A stretch of 42,043 nt of DNA from an uncultured Clostridia bacterium (GTDB taxonomy: Bacteria > Bacillota > Clostridia > TANB77 > CAG-508), in NCBI GenBank assembly GCA_947628885.1, contig CANRBO010000001.1, forward strand, positions 1 to 42,043. Reading direction: 5' to 3'. Shown in pieces: positions 24,449 to 33,976 of this stretch (position 1 is the stretch's first letter; every line of letters begins with the position of its first letter). A model generated the notes under the pieces. It did not search any database. It saw nothing but the letters and a program-made list of their open reading frames with translations, and was not told the DNA's origin. The position numbers and the translations under genes are program-made.

Positions 24449-27400
24449 TTATCTATTTATGAATTTATATATTTCATATCCTGCCAAACCAATTATTGCA
24501 ATAATGCTCAATGATATTGTTGCTATTTGTATTACTAATTGACTTGTATTATCTTTTACTACTATATCTGCAACTTTTGCATTAATTTTTGCTAAATTTT
24601 CTACAGTTGTTATTGCTCCATATTGATTATAAGTTTCTCTTATTTCAGCTGTACTATGGATTAGATCTGTATCTTCTAATGTAATATCTTTTACTAATAT
24701 TAATTTAATTTTTTTAGATTCCCTCGGTTGTAATTTTTCATTAGCTATGCTTGTATTTATTGCATCTCCATTACTGTCTATATACCAGTCGGAATTTAAC
24801 TCTGATATAAATTTCGTTCCTTTTGGTATATAGTTTGCTATATTTGTTACATATCCCTCTACATTGCCTTCATTAGTCAACTGTATTACATACTCTATTA
24901 CTAATGTTGCATTTTCTTTTTTTCTCAACTTTAATAATGCATTTTCTGTGTTAAAGTCATATACTTTTGTTTCATGTCCATTGATTACACTTACTTTTGA
25001 TATGGTTTCTTTTAATGTAATATTGAAATTTTCTTTGTCAATTAATCCTAGATCAATATTGTATTGATTTGCTTCATCTATTGTTATTATATTTGTTGAA
25101 GCTTTTCCGTTAGATTCTATAAAATCTGAATCTTCATTTTGTAATAAATCATTTACTTGATAATTAGAAATATCGTATAATTCATTATCATAATTTACTT
25201 GTACTATGTATTGACCTTTTGCTATGTTTTCAAATTTATATTGTCCATTGTCATTTGTATATATTTCTAAATTTTTTCCATTTTTATCTTTAACAATTGA
25301 TTTTGTTGTGACATCATATAGGCTTACTAGTACTTTAGGTAATCCTACTTCATTTTCATCTTGCTTTGAATTAGCATTTTTGTCATACCATACTTTTCCT
25401 GAAATAGAATTGATATTTTCTATCATTTCTCCATTTTCATCAACCATTTCTCCATTATAATTTAATGTATTCTCTATTTGATGACTTAAAGTATTTATGT
25501 CTAATTTTAATCCATTTACTGTAACATAAGCGTTGTTTGTAGTTTCTTTTATCTGTTCATTTTCGTCCAATATATAAGGTTCTGCCACTACTGTTATCCT
25601 TAATGTCTCTCCTGGATTTACAGCTTCTGTAACAAGCACCATTGCAGGATCTTCCTGAGTATATCCAACTGTTCCATTTTTTACGGTATAATTTATCAAT
25701 CTTAATTCACTTGGTAATTCATCAGTAACATTTATATTTGCTGTCTTTTTTGAATCATTTTTAACTTGAATATAATACTCTATTTTGTCTGTATCCAACA
25801 TTTTATCTGATATATTACTACTTAATGTAGCTGAAAATCCTTTTGTATCCATTATTGTTTTTACATCAGTATTTGATTTTATTTCTTTTTCCATTTCATC
25901 AAATGTTGCAGTTGCTGACAATTCTATTTTTTGATTTGGCTCATCACTATAAGTTGCCTTTGCAATCAGTGTAAAACTTTGATAATCGTCTAAGCTTTCT
26001 ATATTATAAGTTAATATCCTAGAATTCTCATCAAAACTTCCACCTTCACTGCTTATTATTTCTAAATATTTTGGAATATTTACTTTTACTGTTACATTAT
26101 TTAGAGTTTCATTTTTATTATTTTCAAGAGTTACATAGTAATTTATTTCTTGGTCAAGAGGAATTTCTTTCCACCCTAGCATATCATTTAATCTTACTGT
26201 TAGTGTTCCTTCTGTTACTGTATTTTCAAATGATGCAGTTGAATTTTCTAACATATTTTCTGCTGAAATTTCTGTTCTTATTGTATATACATCATCTACA
26301 TTTGCCCAAGAGTTTATTCTTACAATAAATTGTATATCCTTGGTTTCTCCTTGTTCTATCTTATCTATTTTTTCAATTAATCTACTTTCATAACTACTTT
26401 CATAATGATTATTTTGTTCATTTTCTTCAACTTTATAAATTTGGAAGGCTGTATTACTATTATCATCTTGTTTGTCAATTTTTACAGTCACATTTTCTGC
26501 TGCTTTCTTTCCAGTATTAGTTGCATGAATTGTGTATCTTACAAGCTTTCCTGCATTAACTTTATCACCATTATTTATTGATTCGTTATTATAATAATCT
26601 TCTGCTGTAATAGTTGTTCTAATTACTGGAATATTTTCTGTTGCAATAATTAATGATTTTGCCATTACTACGTTTTTACTTATTCCATTTTCTGATTTAT
26701 TATCATAATAAACAGAATATGTTGATATTGCCTGATTTTCGTAATCAATATTTCTTGGAACATTTATATCATAATTAAATGAAACCATTTGTGCTGGTGT
26801 GATATCACTTTTAGCTACTATCATATATGATTTTACATTTTCACTTAATTGTGTTGTCCACGCATTGTTACTATTTGATAAGTCATAGGTTGCACTACCA
26901 TTAGTTGAATAATATATATCTGCATCAATTCCATTAACTGATATTGCGTTTGCAAGTGTTGTTGAAAATGTTGATTGTGTATTTTCATTACTTGAATTTG
27001 TTAGCAATGTATCTTGAGCTGGCACTCTTCCAAGTATAATTAATCCTGAAGTAGCTTCTTGTAAATTACTTACAATAGTTCCTCCTAATTTGATTTTCTT
27101 TTCTACGTCGTTTGCTGCTATTTGCATTGTAGCATCTTCACCAATTGCTGTTACTGTTTGACTTAATGCTCCCGCATTAGCTGTAACAAAACCTGTTGGT
27201 GCTATTATATTTATTGGAGTTTGTACTGATTTTAGTTCTTTTCTTGCTGGATTATTATATTGCAATACTACATTTTCATTTGCACTTACTGCTAAATTAT
27301 TAAGTGTTATGTCTGCCACAATTCTAACAATTGCTCCATTTGCATTTGGAATATTGCTGTATTGTGTTTGTGTTCCTTGTAATTTTAAGTATATTTGTTT

Positions 27401-29077
27401 TCCTACCATTTTGAATTCTAATGGTTTTAGTTCTTCTTCATATATTAATTTTGCATCTTTTAAAGTAACTTCTGATATTTGATTTGGCAATGTTATTAAT
27501 ATTTCCGGATCAGTATACAATGCATCACTGATATCATTTTTTTCTAATGTTGCTGTTATAACTACATTTTCATTTTTCACTATTGTTGATAGATTTTCTT
27601 TATTTATATTAATTGTAGCTTTTGATTCAGGTTCTATTAAATTAATGTCTTTTTTTACATTATTATTTAATATTTCTTGTTCTTGGAATAGTACAGTAGC
27701 ATTTATACTATTTTCTATTGATGTTACTCCTGTAAGCGATTCTTTAGTATAAGTTAAATTTGGATTTACTACTTTTTCTAATTTTATATTTAGATTTCCT
27801 TCTTGCACTGGCTTGCTAGTAATATACTTTAATCCATATTGATTTACATCTAATTGCAAATTGTCTTTATTTAATATTCCAAGTTCTGTATCGTTGCTGT
27901 CTAATATTTTGATTGTTCCTTCTTCTCCTAGCATTTTGATTAATTCGTCTTTATCAACCATAATCTTTCTATTTAATGTTAGGTAATTTGATGCATCTTC
28001 TTTTATTTGAATTTGATCAACAAATTCTGCTAATCCGATATTTACTTGATAACCTGAGCTATAATGTGTTTCTAATTTATTTTCTGTTCTATTTAAGTTT
28101 GTATACATATATCCTTTATTTACATCGTTGTCACCAACTATATTGATGTCTACTAGATTTCCTATTGTATCTTGTACATGATATGTATGATTATTTATCC
28201 TTGCTTCTATACTTTTTCCTGTGGCTGTTTTTACTTCCATTACAGATAGAGTTTCTATATCTGTTTGTGATGCATTAGTATCATAGATGTAAGTTACTAA
28301 ACACTCATCATTAGAGTTCCATATTAATTTATTATCTTGCACATATTTTTTATTTAATACTATTACTTGATTTTGATATGTATAATTAAATTTATCTCCT
28401 GAAACTATTATTTTTTCAGGTTCTTGTCCTTCTATAGTTGGGACTAACATTTGTATTGTCTTTTCACTAATAGGAAATTTGTTATCTTTAACACCGCTTG
28501 ATATTTTAAAACTTAATAATGTTTTATTTCCATATTTTAAATATCTTGTTAATTCTTGTCTAATGCTTGTTTCTACATCTGTATCCCATTTTAAATGTTC
28601 TTTAATAGTTTTTGATATTTTTTCTTCATTTCCTTTTTCGTTTATATATGTAGCATCTAATTTTACTGTACTATCTTTTTCAAAATAATCAGCAGATATT
28701 AGATCATTTTTTTCGAATTCCAATGGTATAGAATAATTTACTGGTTTATCATTATTTACTTGTCCTATCTTAATTACGTTGTTTTCTATGTTTATTTCAC
28801 TTTCATCTATTTTATAATTATTATTCTCTATTGTAATTGTACCGTCTTTTATATAGCCTTGATTTTCAATAGCTAGATTTATGTCTAATGTTAGCTTTTC
28901 ATCAATATTTGCTACACATGAGTATCCATTATTAATTGTTGCATCAAATAATATATCTTGCTCTTCACTTTTAGTTGCTATTTCGTTTGCAGCAAAACTA
29001 ACAGCAGGTAAAAAGTTTGAACCAACTAATACTAGTGCTGTTAATGTTGATGTAATTTTGCTTAGATACTTGTGCAT
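24449..29077 (-). CDS. Secreted DUF11/SdrD-B-like surface protein A1
   Basis: 1542 residues, paralogue of A2 with the same domain order: signal peptide (about 1-30, ending AVSFAA), long DUF11-like beta region (…VRYTIHATNTGKKAAENVTV…, …INYYVTLENNKNETLNNV…), an SdrD-B-like domain near 1225-1300 (ISGKVWYDKNANSKQDENE…QYKFENIAKGQYIV), then a single C-terminal helix (IATISLSIIAIIGLAGYEI) and KFINR. No sortase motif. The ribosome site AAGGAGA lies 6 bases before ATG 29077. B1 follows after about 60 bases on the same strand, so A1-B1 is probably an operon. Confidence 0.85.
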   Translation of the reverse strand: MHKYLSKITSTLTALVLVGSNFLPAVSFAANEIATKSEEQDILFDATINNGYSCVANIDEKLTLDINLAIENQGYIKDGTITIENNNYKIDESEINIENNVIKIGQVNNDKPVNYSIPLEFEKNDLISADYFEKDSTVKLDATYINEKGNEEKISKTIKEHLKWDTDVETSIRQELTRYLKYGNKTLLSFKISSGVKDNKFPISEKTIQMLVPTIEGQEPEKIIVSGDKFNYTYQNQVIVLNKKYVQDNKLIWNSNDECLVTYIYDTNASQTDIETLSVMEVKTATGKSIEARINNHTYHVQDTIGNLVDINIVGDNDVNKGYMYTNLNRTENKLETHYSSGYQVNIGLAEFVDQIQIKEDASNYLTLNRKIMVDKDELIKMLGEEGTIKILDSNDTELGILNKDNLQLDVNQYGLKYITSKPVQEGNLNIKLEKVVNPNLTYTKESLTGVTSIENSINATVLFQEQEILNNNVKKDINLIEPESKATININKENLSTIVKNENVVITATLEKNDISDALYTDPEILITLPNQISEVTLKDAKLIYEEELKPLEFKMVGKQIYLKLQGTQTQYSNIPNANGAIVRIVADITLNNLAVSANENVVLQYNNPARKELKSVQTPINIIAPTGFVTANAGALSQTVTAIGEDATMQIAANDVEKKIKLGGTIVSNLQEATSGLIILGRVPAQDTLLTNSSNENTQSTFSTTLANAISVNGIDADIYYSTNGSATYDLSNSNNAWTTQLSENVKSYMIVAKSDITPAQMVSFNYDINVPRNIDYENQAISTYSVYYDNKSENGISKNVVMAKSLIIATENIPVIRTTITAEDYYNNESINNGDKVNAGKLVRYTIHATNTGKKAAENVTVKIDKQDDNSNTAFQIYKVEENEQNNHYESSYESRLIEKIDKIEQGETKDIQFIVRINSWANVDDVYTIRTEISAENMLENSTASFENTVTEGTLTVRLNDMLGWKEIPLDQEINYYVTLENNKNETLNNVTVKVNIPKYLEIISSEGGSFDENSRILTYNIESLDDYQSFTLIAKATYSDEPNQKIELSATATFDEMEKEIKSNTDVKTIMDTKGFSATLSSNISDKMLDTDKIEYYIQVKNDSKKTANINVTDELPSELRLINYTVKNGTVGYTQEDPAMVLVTEAVNPGETLRITVVAEPYILDENEQIKETTNNAYVTVNGLKLDINTLSHQIENTLNYNGEMVDENGEMIENINSISGKVWYDKNANSKQDENEVGLPKVLVSLYDVTTKSIVKDKNGKNLEIYTNDNGQYKFENIAKGQYIVQVNYDNELYDISNYQVNDLLQNEDSDFIESNGKASTNIITIDEANQYNIDLGLIDKENFNITLKETISKVSVINGHETKVYDFNTENALLKLRKKENATLVIEYVIQLTNEGNVEGYVTNIANYIPKGTKFISELNSDWYIDSNGDAINTSIANEKLQPRESKKIKLILVKDITLEDTDLIHSTAEIRETYNQYGAITTVENLAKINAKVADIVVKDNTSQLVIQIATISLSIIAIIGLAGYEIYKFINR

Positions 29078-29413
29078 TTGCTTCTCCTTTACTTTACATA
29101 ATTATGATTTCTAGCTATTCTTTTTCTATGCTATTTAATCATACTAATACTAAAGCAGAAAGAAAAGTTTTGCAATATGTGCCTTTTTTATATTTCCAAT
29201 ATCCCTTTACGGAAGGCATTTTTAGACTTCTAATATTAAATTTATATTACAAATTAATTGCAAAATGGCTTATTATATGTGTTTTTCGGCGTTCAAATTA
29301 TTATTTGCGTAGGCTTTTTTTTGTAACAAAAGTTCCTATAATTTACATGCTACAAATTATAAATACAAAAAGAAAAATACATACGAATAAAAATATAAAT
29401 GTAAATAAAAATA
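29078..29413. other. Leader/intergenic region upstream of A1
   Basis: No gene supported. On the minus strand, 29180-29218 can fold (TGCCTT/AAGGCA outer pairing, or CCTT/AAGG plus ATATT/AATAT inner hairpins), and a TATAAT occurs at about 29272-29277 without a well-spaced -35. I could not place the A1 promoter with confidence. Confidence 0.35.
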
Positions 29414-29613
29414 TAAAAATATAAAAATATAATAGTTTTTGCACCTTGTTGTCGCAAATTTCATTATGCCTTCATGGCTTTGCAATTAATTTACTTCATA
29501 AGGATTACATAATGCCATTCGGCGCTTGTATGTAATTTGCTTCATTCGCCCTTCGCTTGCGCTCCGGTTGGTCGCTACGCGGTGCTATCAACTATTATAT
29601 TTTTATATTTTTA
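29414..29613 (-). mobile_element. MITE-like foldback element, copy C (200 bp, inverted)
   Basis: Perfect 24-bp terminal inverted repeats (29414-29437 and 29590-29613; inner ends AATAGTT/AACTATT). The interior, read on the minus strand, follows copy A (2735-2932) closely: CAACCGGAGCG, AGGGCGAATGAAGCAAAT, ACAAGCGCCGAATGGCAT, GCAAAGCCATGAAGGCAT. I estimate roughly 85% identity by eye. It sits between the A1 leader and the Asn-rich gene. Confidence 0.7.
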
Positions 29614-29676
29614 TTTTTAGTAACTTTTTTTAATTTGATTCATATAATATTATAGTTACATTTTTAGGAGGTAGGC

Positions 29677-30321
29677 ATGAACGATAATGATATAAATGAA
29701 ATGTTTAAAAAAGCTCAATCTATGATACAAAACAATCAGATTCCTGAAGACATCCAAAAACTAATTAGTACTTATGCTAATAACAACAACAATAACAGTA
29801 ACAATTATACTAATAGCAACAATAGTAATAATAACAATTATAATAATAGTAACAATAGCAACAACAGTAATAATAACAATAACTACAACAACAATAATAA
29901 CCATAATAGTAACAATAGCAATAACAACAATTATAATAATAGCATAAATAACAGTAATAATAATATAAATAATAATCGTAATATAAGCCACAGTAATTAT
30001 AATAATAAAAGTAATTACAACAATACTAACCTAAATAATAGTAACTTGAACAATAATAACTTAAATAATCATTCTAATACCAATTCAAATAATAATAACT
30101 CAAACAATAACCTTGGCATAGACATGGAAACATTAATGAAAATCCAAAACATCATGTCTAAAATGAAAAATAGCGAAAATGATGATATGAGTAAATTACT
30201 CTTATCTTTAAAGCCTTACCTTAGAGACGGTCGAAAAAATAAAGTTGATGAATACATACAATTAATTAAAATGGGCAAAATGACTGAACTTTTTAATTCT
30301 TTTGGTGGTGATAAACATTGA
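29677..30321 (+). CDS. Asn-rich low-complexity protein with conserved ends
   Basis: 214 residues. The N-terminal 28 residues (MNDNDINEMFKKAQSMIQNN… ) and the C-terminal ~70 (GIDMETLMKIQNIMSKMKNSEN…LLLSLKPYLRDGRKNKVDEYIQLIKMGKM) look conserved and helical. Between them lies a run of about 120 residues, mostly Asn with Ser and Tyr, encoded by AAT/AAC/AGT/AGC/TAT. The ribosome site AGGAGG lies 5 bases before the ATG. Similar short Clostridia proteins with variable Asn/Ser-rich centres paired with a small membrane protein are familiar to me, but the function is not known. The next gene overlaps its stop. Confidence 0.75.
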   Translation: MNDNDINEMFKKAQSMIQNNQIPEDIQKLISTYANNNNNNSNNYTNSNNSNNNNYNNSNNSNNSNNNNNYNNNNNHNSNNSNNNNYNNSINNSNNNINNNRNISHSNYNNKSNYNNTNLNNSNLNNNNLNNHSNTNSNNNNSNNNLGIDMETLMKIQNIMSKMKNSENDDMSKLLLSLKPYLRDGRKNKVDEYIQLIKMGKMTELFNSFGGDKH

Positions 30322-30491
30322 ATATAAATAATTTTATACCAATAATTCATGATGAACAAATTGAATTATTTGGTTTTACTTTTTATATAGATGATTTATT
30401 AATTTTAACAATAATATATTTTTTATACAAGCAAGAAGTTACTGATAAGTTTTTATATATTGCTCTTTTTTTGCTATTAATTAATAAGTAA
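30318..30491 (+). CDS. Small membrane protein (57 aa, TTG start)
   Basis: TTG at 30318 overlaps the TGA of the Asn-rich gene (TTGA), and GGTGGTGA lies upstream. The product begins MNINNFIPIIHDEQIELFGF and has two short hydrophobic stretches (about 24-36 LLILTIIYFLY and 45-55 FLYIALFLLL). There is no ATG, which makes it easy to miss. Translational coupling to the upstream gene is likely. I take it as a real gene because of the overlap, continuous hydrophobic pattern and the terminator right after it. Confidence 0.6.
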   Translation: MNINNFIPIIHDEQIELFGFTFYIDDLLILTIIYFLYKQEVTDKFLYIALFLLLINK

Positions 30492-30498
30492 ATGATAT

Positions 30499-30531
30499 AA
30501 AAAAGATAGACTGCTACTAACAATCTATCTT
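30499..30531 (-). terminator. Bidirectional terminator between small membrane protein gene and minC
   Basis: Arms AAGATAGACTG (30503-30513) and CAATCTATCTT (30521-30531), one mismatch. On the minus strand a T6 run follows, serving minC; on the plus strand TAATTATTAATT follows. Confidence 0.65.
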
Positions 30532-30540
30532 AATTATTAA

Positions 30541-31086
30541 TTACTCCATTACTATTTCACTTTCATTATTTATGTATGCTATTGAAAATGCCTGTACTTC
30601 TACATCTTCTCTGCTTCGTTCTTTTATCTTGCTTGCTATTCTTATTTGAAGTGAGTCTATGATATGTGCGGCAATTATAGCATTTTCATTTCCTTTTGCT
30701 CCTGCGTGTGCCATGCCTCTTAGGTTTCCGAGTACAACAATATTGTCTTCTGCTATAACCTCTGCTCCACTATTTACATCTCCTAGGATTACTACACTTC
30801 CTTCAAATTCTATTTTTTGTCCTGAGCGCAGCGATCCATTGTAAAACTTCGTTTCTGAGCTTGCAATTTCTTTTTTAAAATCTTTTTTTATAGCATGTAA
30901 ACCTATTCCACTAGGGCTTTCAAATTCAACCTTGACTTTTATATTTTTTTCTATGAGGCTTTTTATTTCATCAATTTCTTTTATTTTCAACATTTTACCT
31001 GTTACTAGAATTGGTGTTTTTTCTTCCTTATAAAATTTTTTCAATTCCGGAAGCTTTTCATTGAGTTCTTTTATAATATTTGACAT
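30541..31086 (-). CDS. minC: Septum-site determining protein MinC
   Basis: 181 residues from ATG 31086 (GAGGGAG 6 bases upstream). An ORF extension to 31155 has no ribosome site. MinC inhibits FtsZ assembly away from midcell, positioned by MinD. The C-terminal domain (about 80-170) is clear: YNGSLRSGQKIEFEGSVVILGDVNSGAEV, then NIVVLGNLRGMAHAGAKGNENAIIAA. The N-terminal FtsZ-inhibiting domain is short, so the protein is smaller than usual (~210-230). It is last gene of the radC-mre-PBP2 cluster. MinD does not follow; convergent genes do. Confidence 0.88.
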   Translation of the reverse strand: MSNIIKELNEKLPELKKFYKEEKTPILVTGKMLKIKEIDEIKSLIEKNIKVKVEFESPSGIGLHAIKKDFKKEIASSETKFYNGSLRSGQKIEFEGSVVILGDVNSGAEVIAEDNIVVLGNLRGMAHAGAKGNENAIIAAHIIDSLQIRIASKIKERSREDVEVQAFSIAYINNESEIVME

Positions 31087-31294
31087 TTTTGCTCCCTCTT
31101 TAATCCTTATCATTATATAACTAGATTTTAAAAAAATACTAATACAACCTATCATTTTTTACATCCTTTTTTTACTAATATAATTAATTTTATATTTTAA
31201 TTTATATCCTTGATTTTATATTTTCAATTTTTTACTTTTGATTTTCGTATTTTTAATTTTATATTTAGGTCGCTGTTTTAAACTTGATAATTAT

Positions 31295-33352
31295 TTATCT
31301 TATAGTTTGCATATATGACCAAATTGATGTGTCTTCAGTAATTTGTGACGCGTTCATACCAAGATATTGGGCAAAAATTGCTCTTGCTACTGGAGCTGTA
31401 TATCCTCCATGTGCACCGTCTTTTACATATACTGCAACTGCTATCTCCGGATCATCAAATGGTGCAAATCCTATAAACCATGCATTAGTTCCTGTATTTG
31501 TAGATGCTGAACCTGTTTTTCCTCCTACTTCTATATTAAAATCTCTAAAGTATGAATATGCAGTTCCTGCATCATCACTTGTAACGCCTTTCATACCTTG
31601 CCTAATCGCAGCTAAAATATCTGCACTTAGATCTAAATCGCTTCCACTATTACTATCCTTTTCTAGCAAACTTGTTACATAAGAATCTATCTCATTTCTT
31701 GATACTTGCGTTCCGTCCGGATTATTTATCGATTTTATAACGGTTACATCTATATTCTTTCCTCCATTAGCAAGCATTGCAGTATATTTAGCCATTTGTA
31801 GAGGAGTAAAATCATTATATAATTGTCCTATTGCTGATTGGATTGTTTTTCCACCCGTCCACTCACTATCAACTTTTGGTCCTGATAACGTTCCTGTGAT
31901 TTCATCAGGAAGTTCTATTCCTGTTTTTTGTCCTAAGCCAAATGCTTCCGCTACTTCTGTTAATTTGTCAATTCCTGCTCTTCTTCCGGTTTCATAAAAG
32001 AAGTAGTTACATGAGTGTTCTATGGCTTGTACAACATTTTGCCAGCCATGTCCTCCAATTCTCCAACATGTTGGTTGATAATCATTATAAAATGTATATC
32101 TATAAGTGTCATTTATTTTTGTGTTTAGATCAATTGCTCCACTTTCTAACCCTGCTATTGCAGTAACTAGTTTAAATGTAGAGCCCGGAGCTGATTTATC
32201 TGAAATTGCCTTATTGACCAATGGATGTCTAGTGTCATTTCTATAAATGTCCCAATTTGCTTGACTTATACCGTCTGTAAAAAGCGACGGATTATAATTT
32301 GGATAACTTGCCATTGCAAGAATATCCCCAGTTTTGACATTTACCACAACAGCCGAGCCCTCATTGGCATTTGCTACTTCTCCTAATGCTCCTCTTCTCA
32401 TGTCTTCCATATTTTTCGCCAAAGCTTCCTCAGTTGCCCTTTGCAAGTCTGCATCTATTGTTAAAATAACATCACTTCCAGTTACAGCTTCTTGTGAAAT
32501 GTATTCATCTGTTACTACACCTTCAACTGACATATCGATTTGTCTAATTCCGTCTTTGCCTTTTAAATATTTTTCAAAAACTTTTTCAATTCCCGTTTTT
32601 CCAATAATATCAGTTTGCTTATATTCAGGATTTGCTTTTAACTCATCAGATGAAATTGGTCCAACATAGCCTAAAATGTGTGATGCCATTTCTCCAAATG
32701 GATACGATACGGTTGGCTCTATGTATGTACTTATTCCTGAGAATTTTGAAGCCATTTCGTTAAATTTTGCATAGCTTGCATTACTAATATTACCAGCTAT
32801 TTTTACTGATTTAGTATTACTATATCCGTCTTTTTCAATTAAATATCTTAGTGTAATTATTTTTCTAGCATCTTGTACATTGTCTGTATTTACCTTATAT
32901 TTTTCTTTATAATAGTTAAATGCTGTTTCTGCATCATAAGTAGCATCTACATTATTGTTCTTTTTCCATGCATCAACATCTATTTCCTTAAATGCGTATG
33001 GTTCAACTGTGATTGGGAAATTATCTAAATAACTATCTCCATTTTCTTCAAGAGTTTTTGCAACAAGTAATAATGTATTATTTAATGTCTCATTATCGAT
33101 TTTTGTTTTATAGATTTCCACATTATATAACATACTTGTGGATACTAATTTGTTTCCAGTAGAATCTAATACGTTTCCACGTGCTGCTGTTATCGTCTTT
33201 TCTCTAGTAAGCCTTGTATTAGATGTTTCTCTATATTCTTCTCCATGAACAATTTGCAAATTAAATAAAGTAACTAATAGTATAATACCAACTATATATA
33301 CTATTGCTATTAAAATATTAAATCTTATTTTTGTGCCATTTTTTTCCTTCAT
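31295..33352 (-). CDS. mrdA: Penicillin-binding protein 2 (elongation transpeptidase)
   Basis: 685 residues. The class B PBP of the elongasome crosslinks peptidoglycan outside the membrane with RodA and MreBCD. One N-terminal membrane helix (about 12-32), PBP dimer domain, then transpeptidase motifs in order: STFK 391-394 (catalytic Ser391), SCN 447-449 and KTG 612-614. GGAGG lies 5 bases before ATG 33352. It is downstream of mreD by about 30 bases in the mre operon; RodA is not in the window. Confidence 0.93.
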   Translation of the reverse strand: MKEKNGTKIRFNILIAIVYIVGIILLVTLFNLQIVHGEEYRETSNTRLTREKTITAARGNVLDSTGNKLVSTSMLYNVEIYKTKIDNETLNNTLLLVAKTLEENGDSYLDNFPITVEPYAFKEIDVDAWKKNNNVDATYDAETAFNYYKEKYKVNTDNVQDARKIITLRYLIEKDGYSNTKSVKIAGNISNASYAKFNEMASKFSGISTYIEPTVSYPFGEMASHILGYVGPISSDELKANPEYKQTDIIGKTGIEKVFEKYLKGKDGIRQIDMSVEGVVTDEYISQEAVTGSDVILTIDADLQRATEEALAKNMEDMRRGALGEVANANEGSAVVVNVKTGDILAMASYPNYNPSLFTDGISQANWDIYRNDTRHPLVNKAISDKSAPGSTFKLVTAIAGLESGAIDLNTKINDTYRYTFYNDYQPTCWRIGGHGWQNVVQAIEHSCNYFFYETGRRAGIDKLTEVAEAFGLGQKTGIELPDEITGTLSGPKVDSEWTGGKTIQSAIGQLYNDFTPLQMAKYTAMLANGGKNIDVTVIKSINNPDGTQVSRNEIDSYVTSLLEKDSNSGSDLDLSADILAAIRQGMKGVTSDDAGTAYSYFRDFNIEVGGKTGSASTNTGTNAWFIGFAPFDDPEIAVAVYVKDGAHGGYTAPVARAIFAQYLGMNASQITEDTSIWSYMQTIR

Positions 33353-33381
33353 TTTTCCTCCAACATTAGAAAAATAAATCT

Positions 33382-33915
33382 TTAAAAATACCTTGTTAAT
33401 AATTTCTTGTGTTTAAATAGATTTTCAATATAATATCCTAATTTTTTTATCCCTGGATAAAAAATTATAACAATGAAAATATTATAAATTACTTCAATTA
33501 GTAACATAATAATAAATGGTAAAATTTCAACTTGTGTATGAAATTTTAATACTTTGACGATATACATACAAATTTCAAAAGCTACTGTTGCTCCTACTGT
33601 CATTAAAATTATAGTAAATCGGCTATCTTTAGAAAAATTTTTGTCAAAATATTCTCCGAGTAGTCCTATCATTGCTAAAAAAATCCCTGTAAATCCAATG
33701 CTTTCGCTTAATAATATATCTAATATAATCCCAAATATCAGTCCACAAATCCCACCTATTTTCTTTCCTGCAAACAAACCTAAAAATAATGCTAGTATTA
33801 CAAATATATTTGGCATTATTCCTCTAATCGTAAACCATGAGAAAAAATTTATTTGTAAAAAATATATAATTAAAAATAATAGTATTATTATAAGTACACC
33901 TTTAAACTTTTTCAA
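33382..33915 (-). CDS. mreD: Rod shape-determining protein MreD
   Basis: 177 residues, five or six membrane helices, usual size. MreD is a membrane partner of MreC and PBP2 in the elongasome. The start is TTG at 33913-33915 with GAAGGTG 7 bases upstream; no in-frame ATG fits. Typical features are the N-terminal LIIIL…LQINFFSWF helix and IFGIILDILLSESIGFTGI. Position between mreC and PBP2 supports the call. Confidence 0.88.
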   Translation of the reverse strand: MKKFKGVLIIILLFLIIYFLQINFFSWFTIRGIMPNIFVILALFLGLFAGKKIGGICGLIFGIILDILLSESIGFTGIFLAMIGLLGEYFDKNFSKDSRFTIILMTVGATVAFEICMYIVKVLKFHTQVEILPFIIMLLIEVIYNIFIVIIFYPGIKKLGYYIENLFKHKKLLTRYF

Positions 33916-33976
33916 ATTTTCACCTTCTATTTGGTTATTATTTACAGTAATATGTAAATAGTAACTTCTGTTAATT

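Noticed and set aside
29761..29991. Minus-strand Ile/Val-rich ORF
   Set aside because: Mirror of the Asn-codon tract in the Asn-rich gene.
29760..30110. Asn-codon tract as a DGR template repeat or CRISPR-like array
   Set aside because: It is AAC/AAT-rich, but it lacks the constant bases of the pilin variable regions (for example TATTGG…GCATCACCT), has no regular repeat-spacer structure, and lies in frame in a normal gene.
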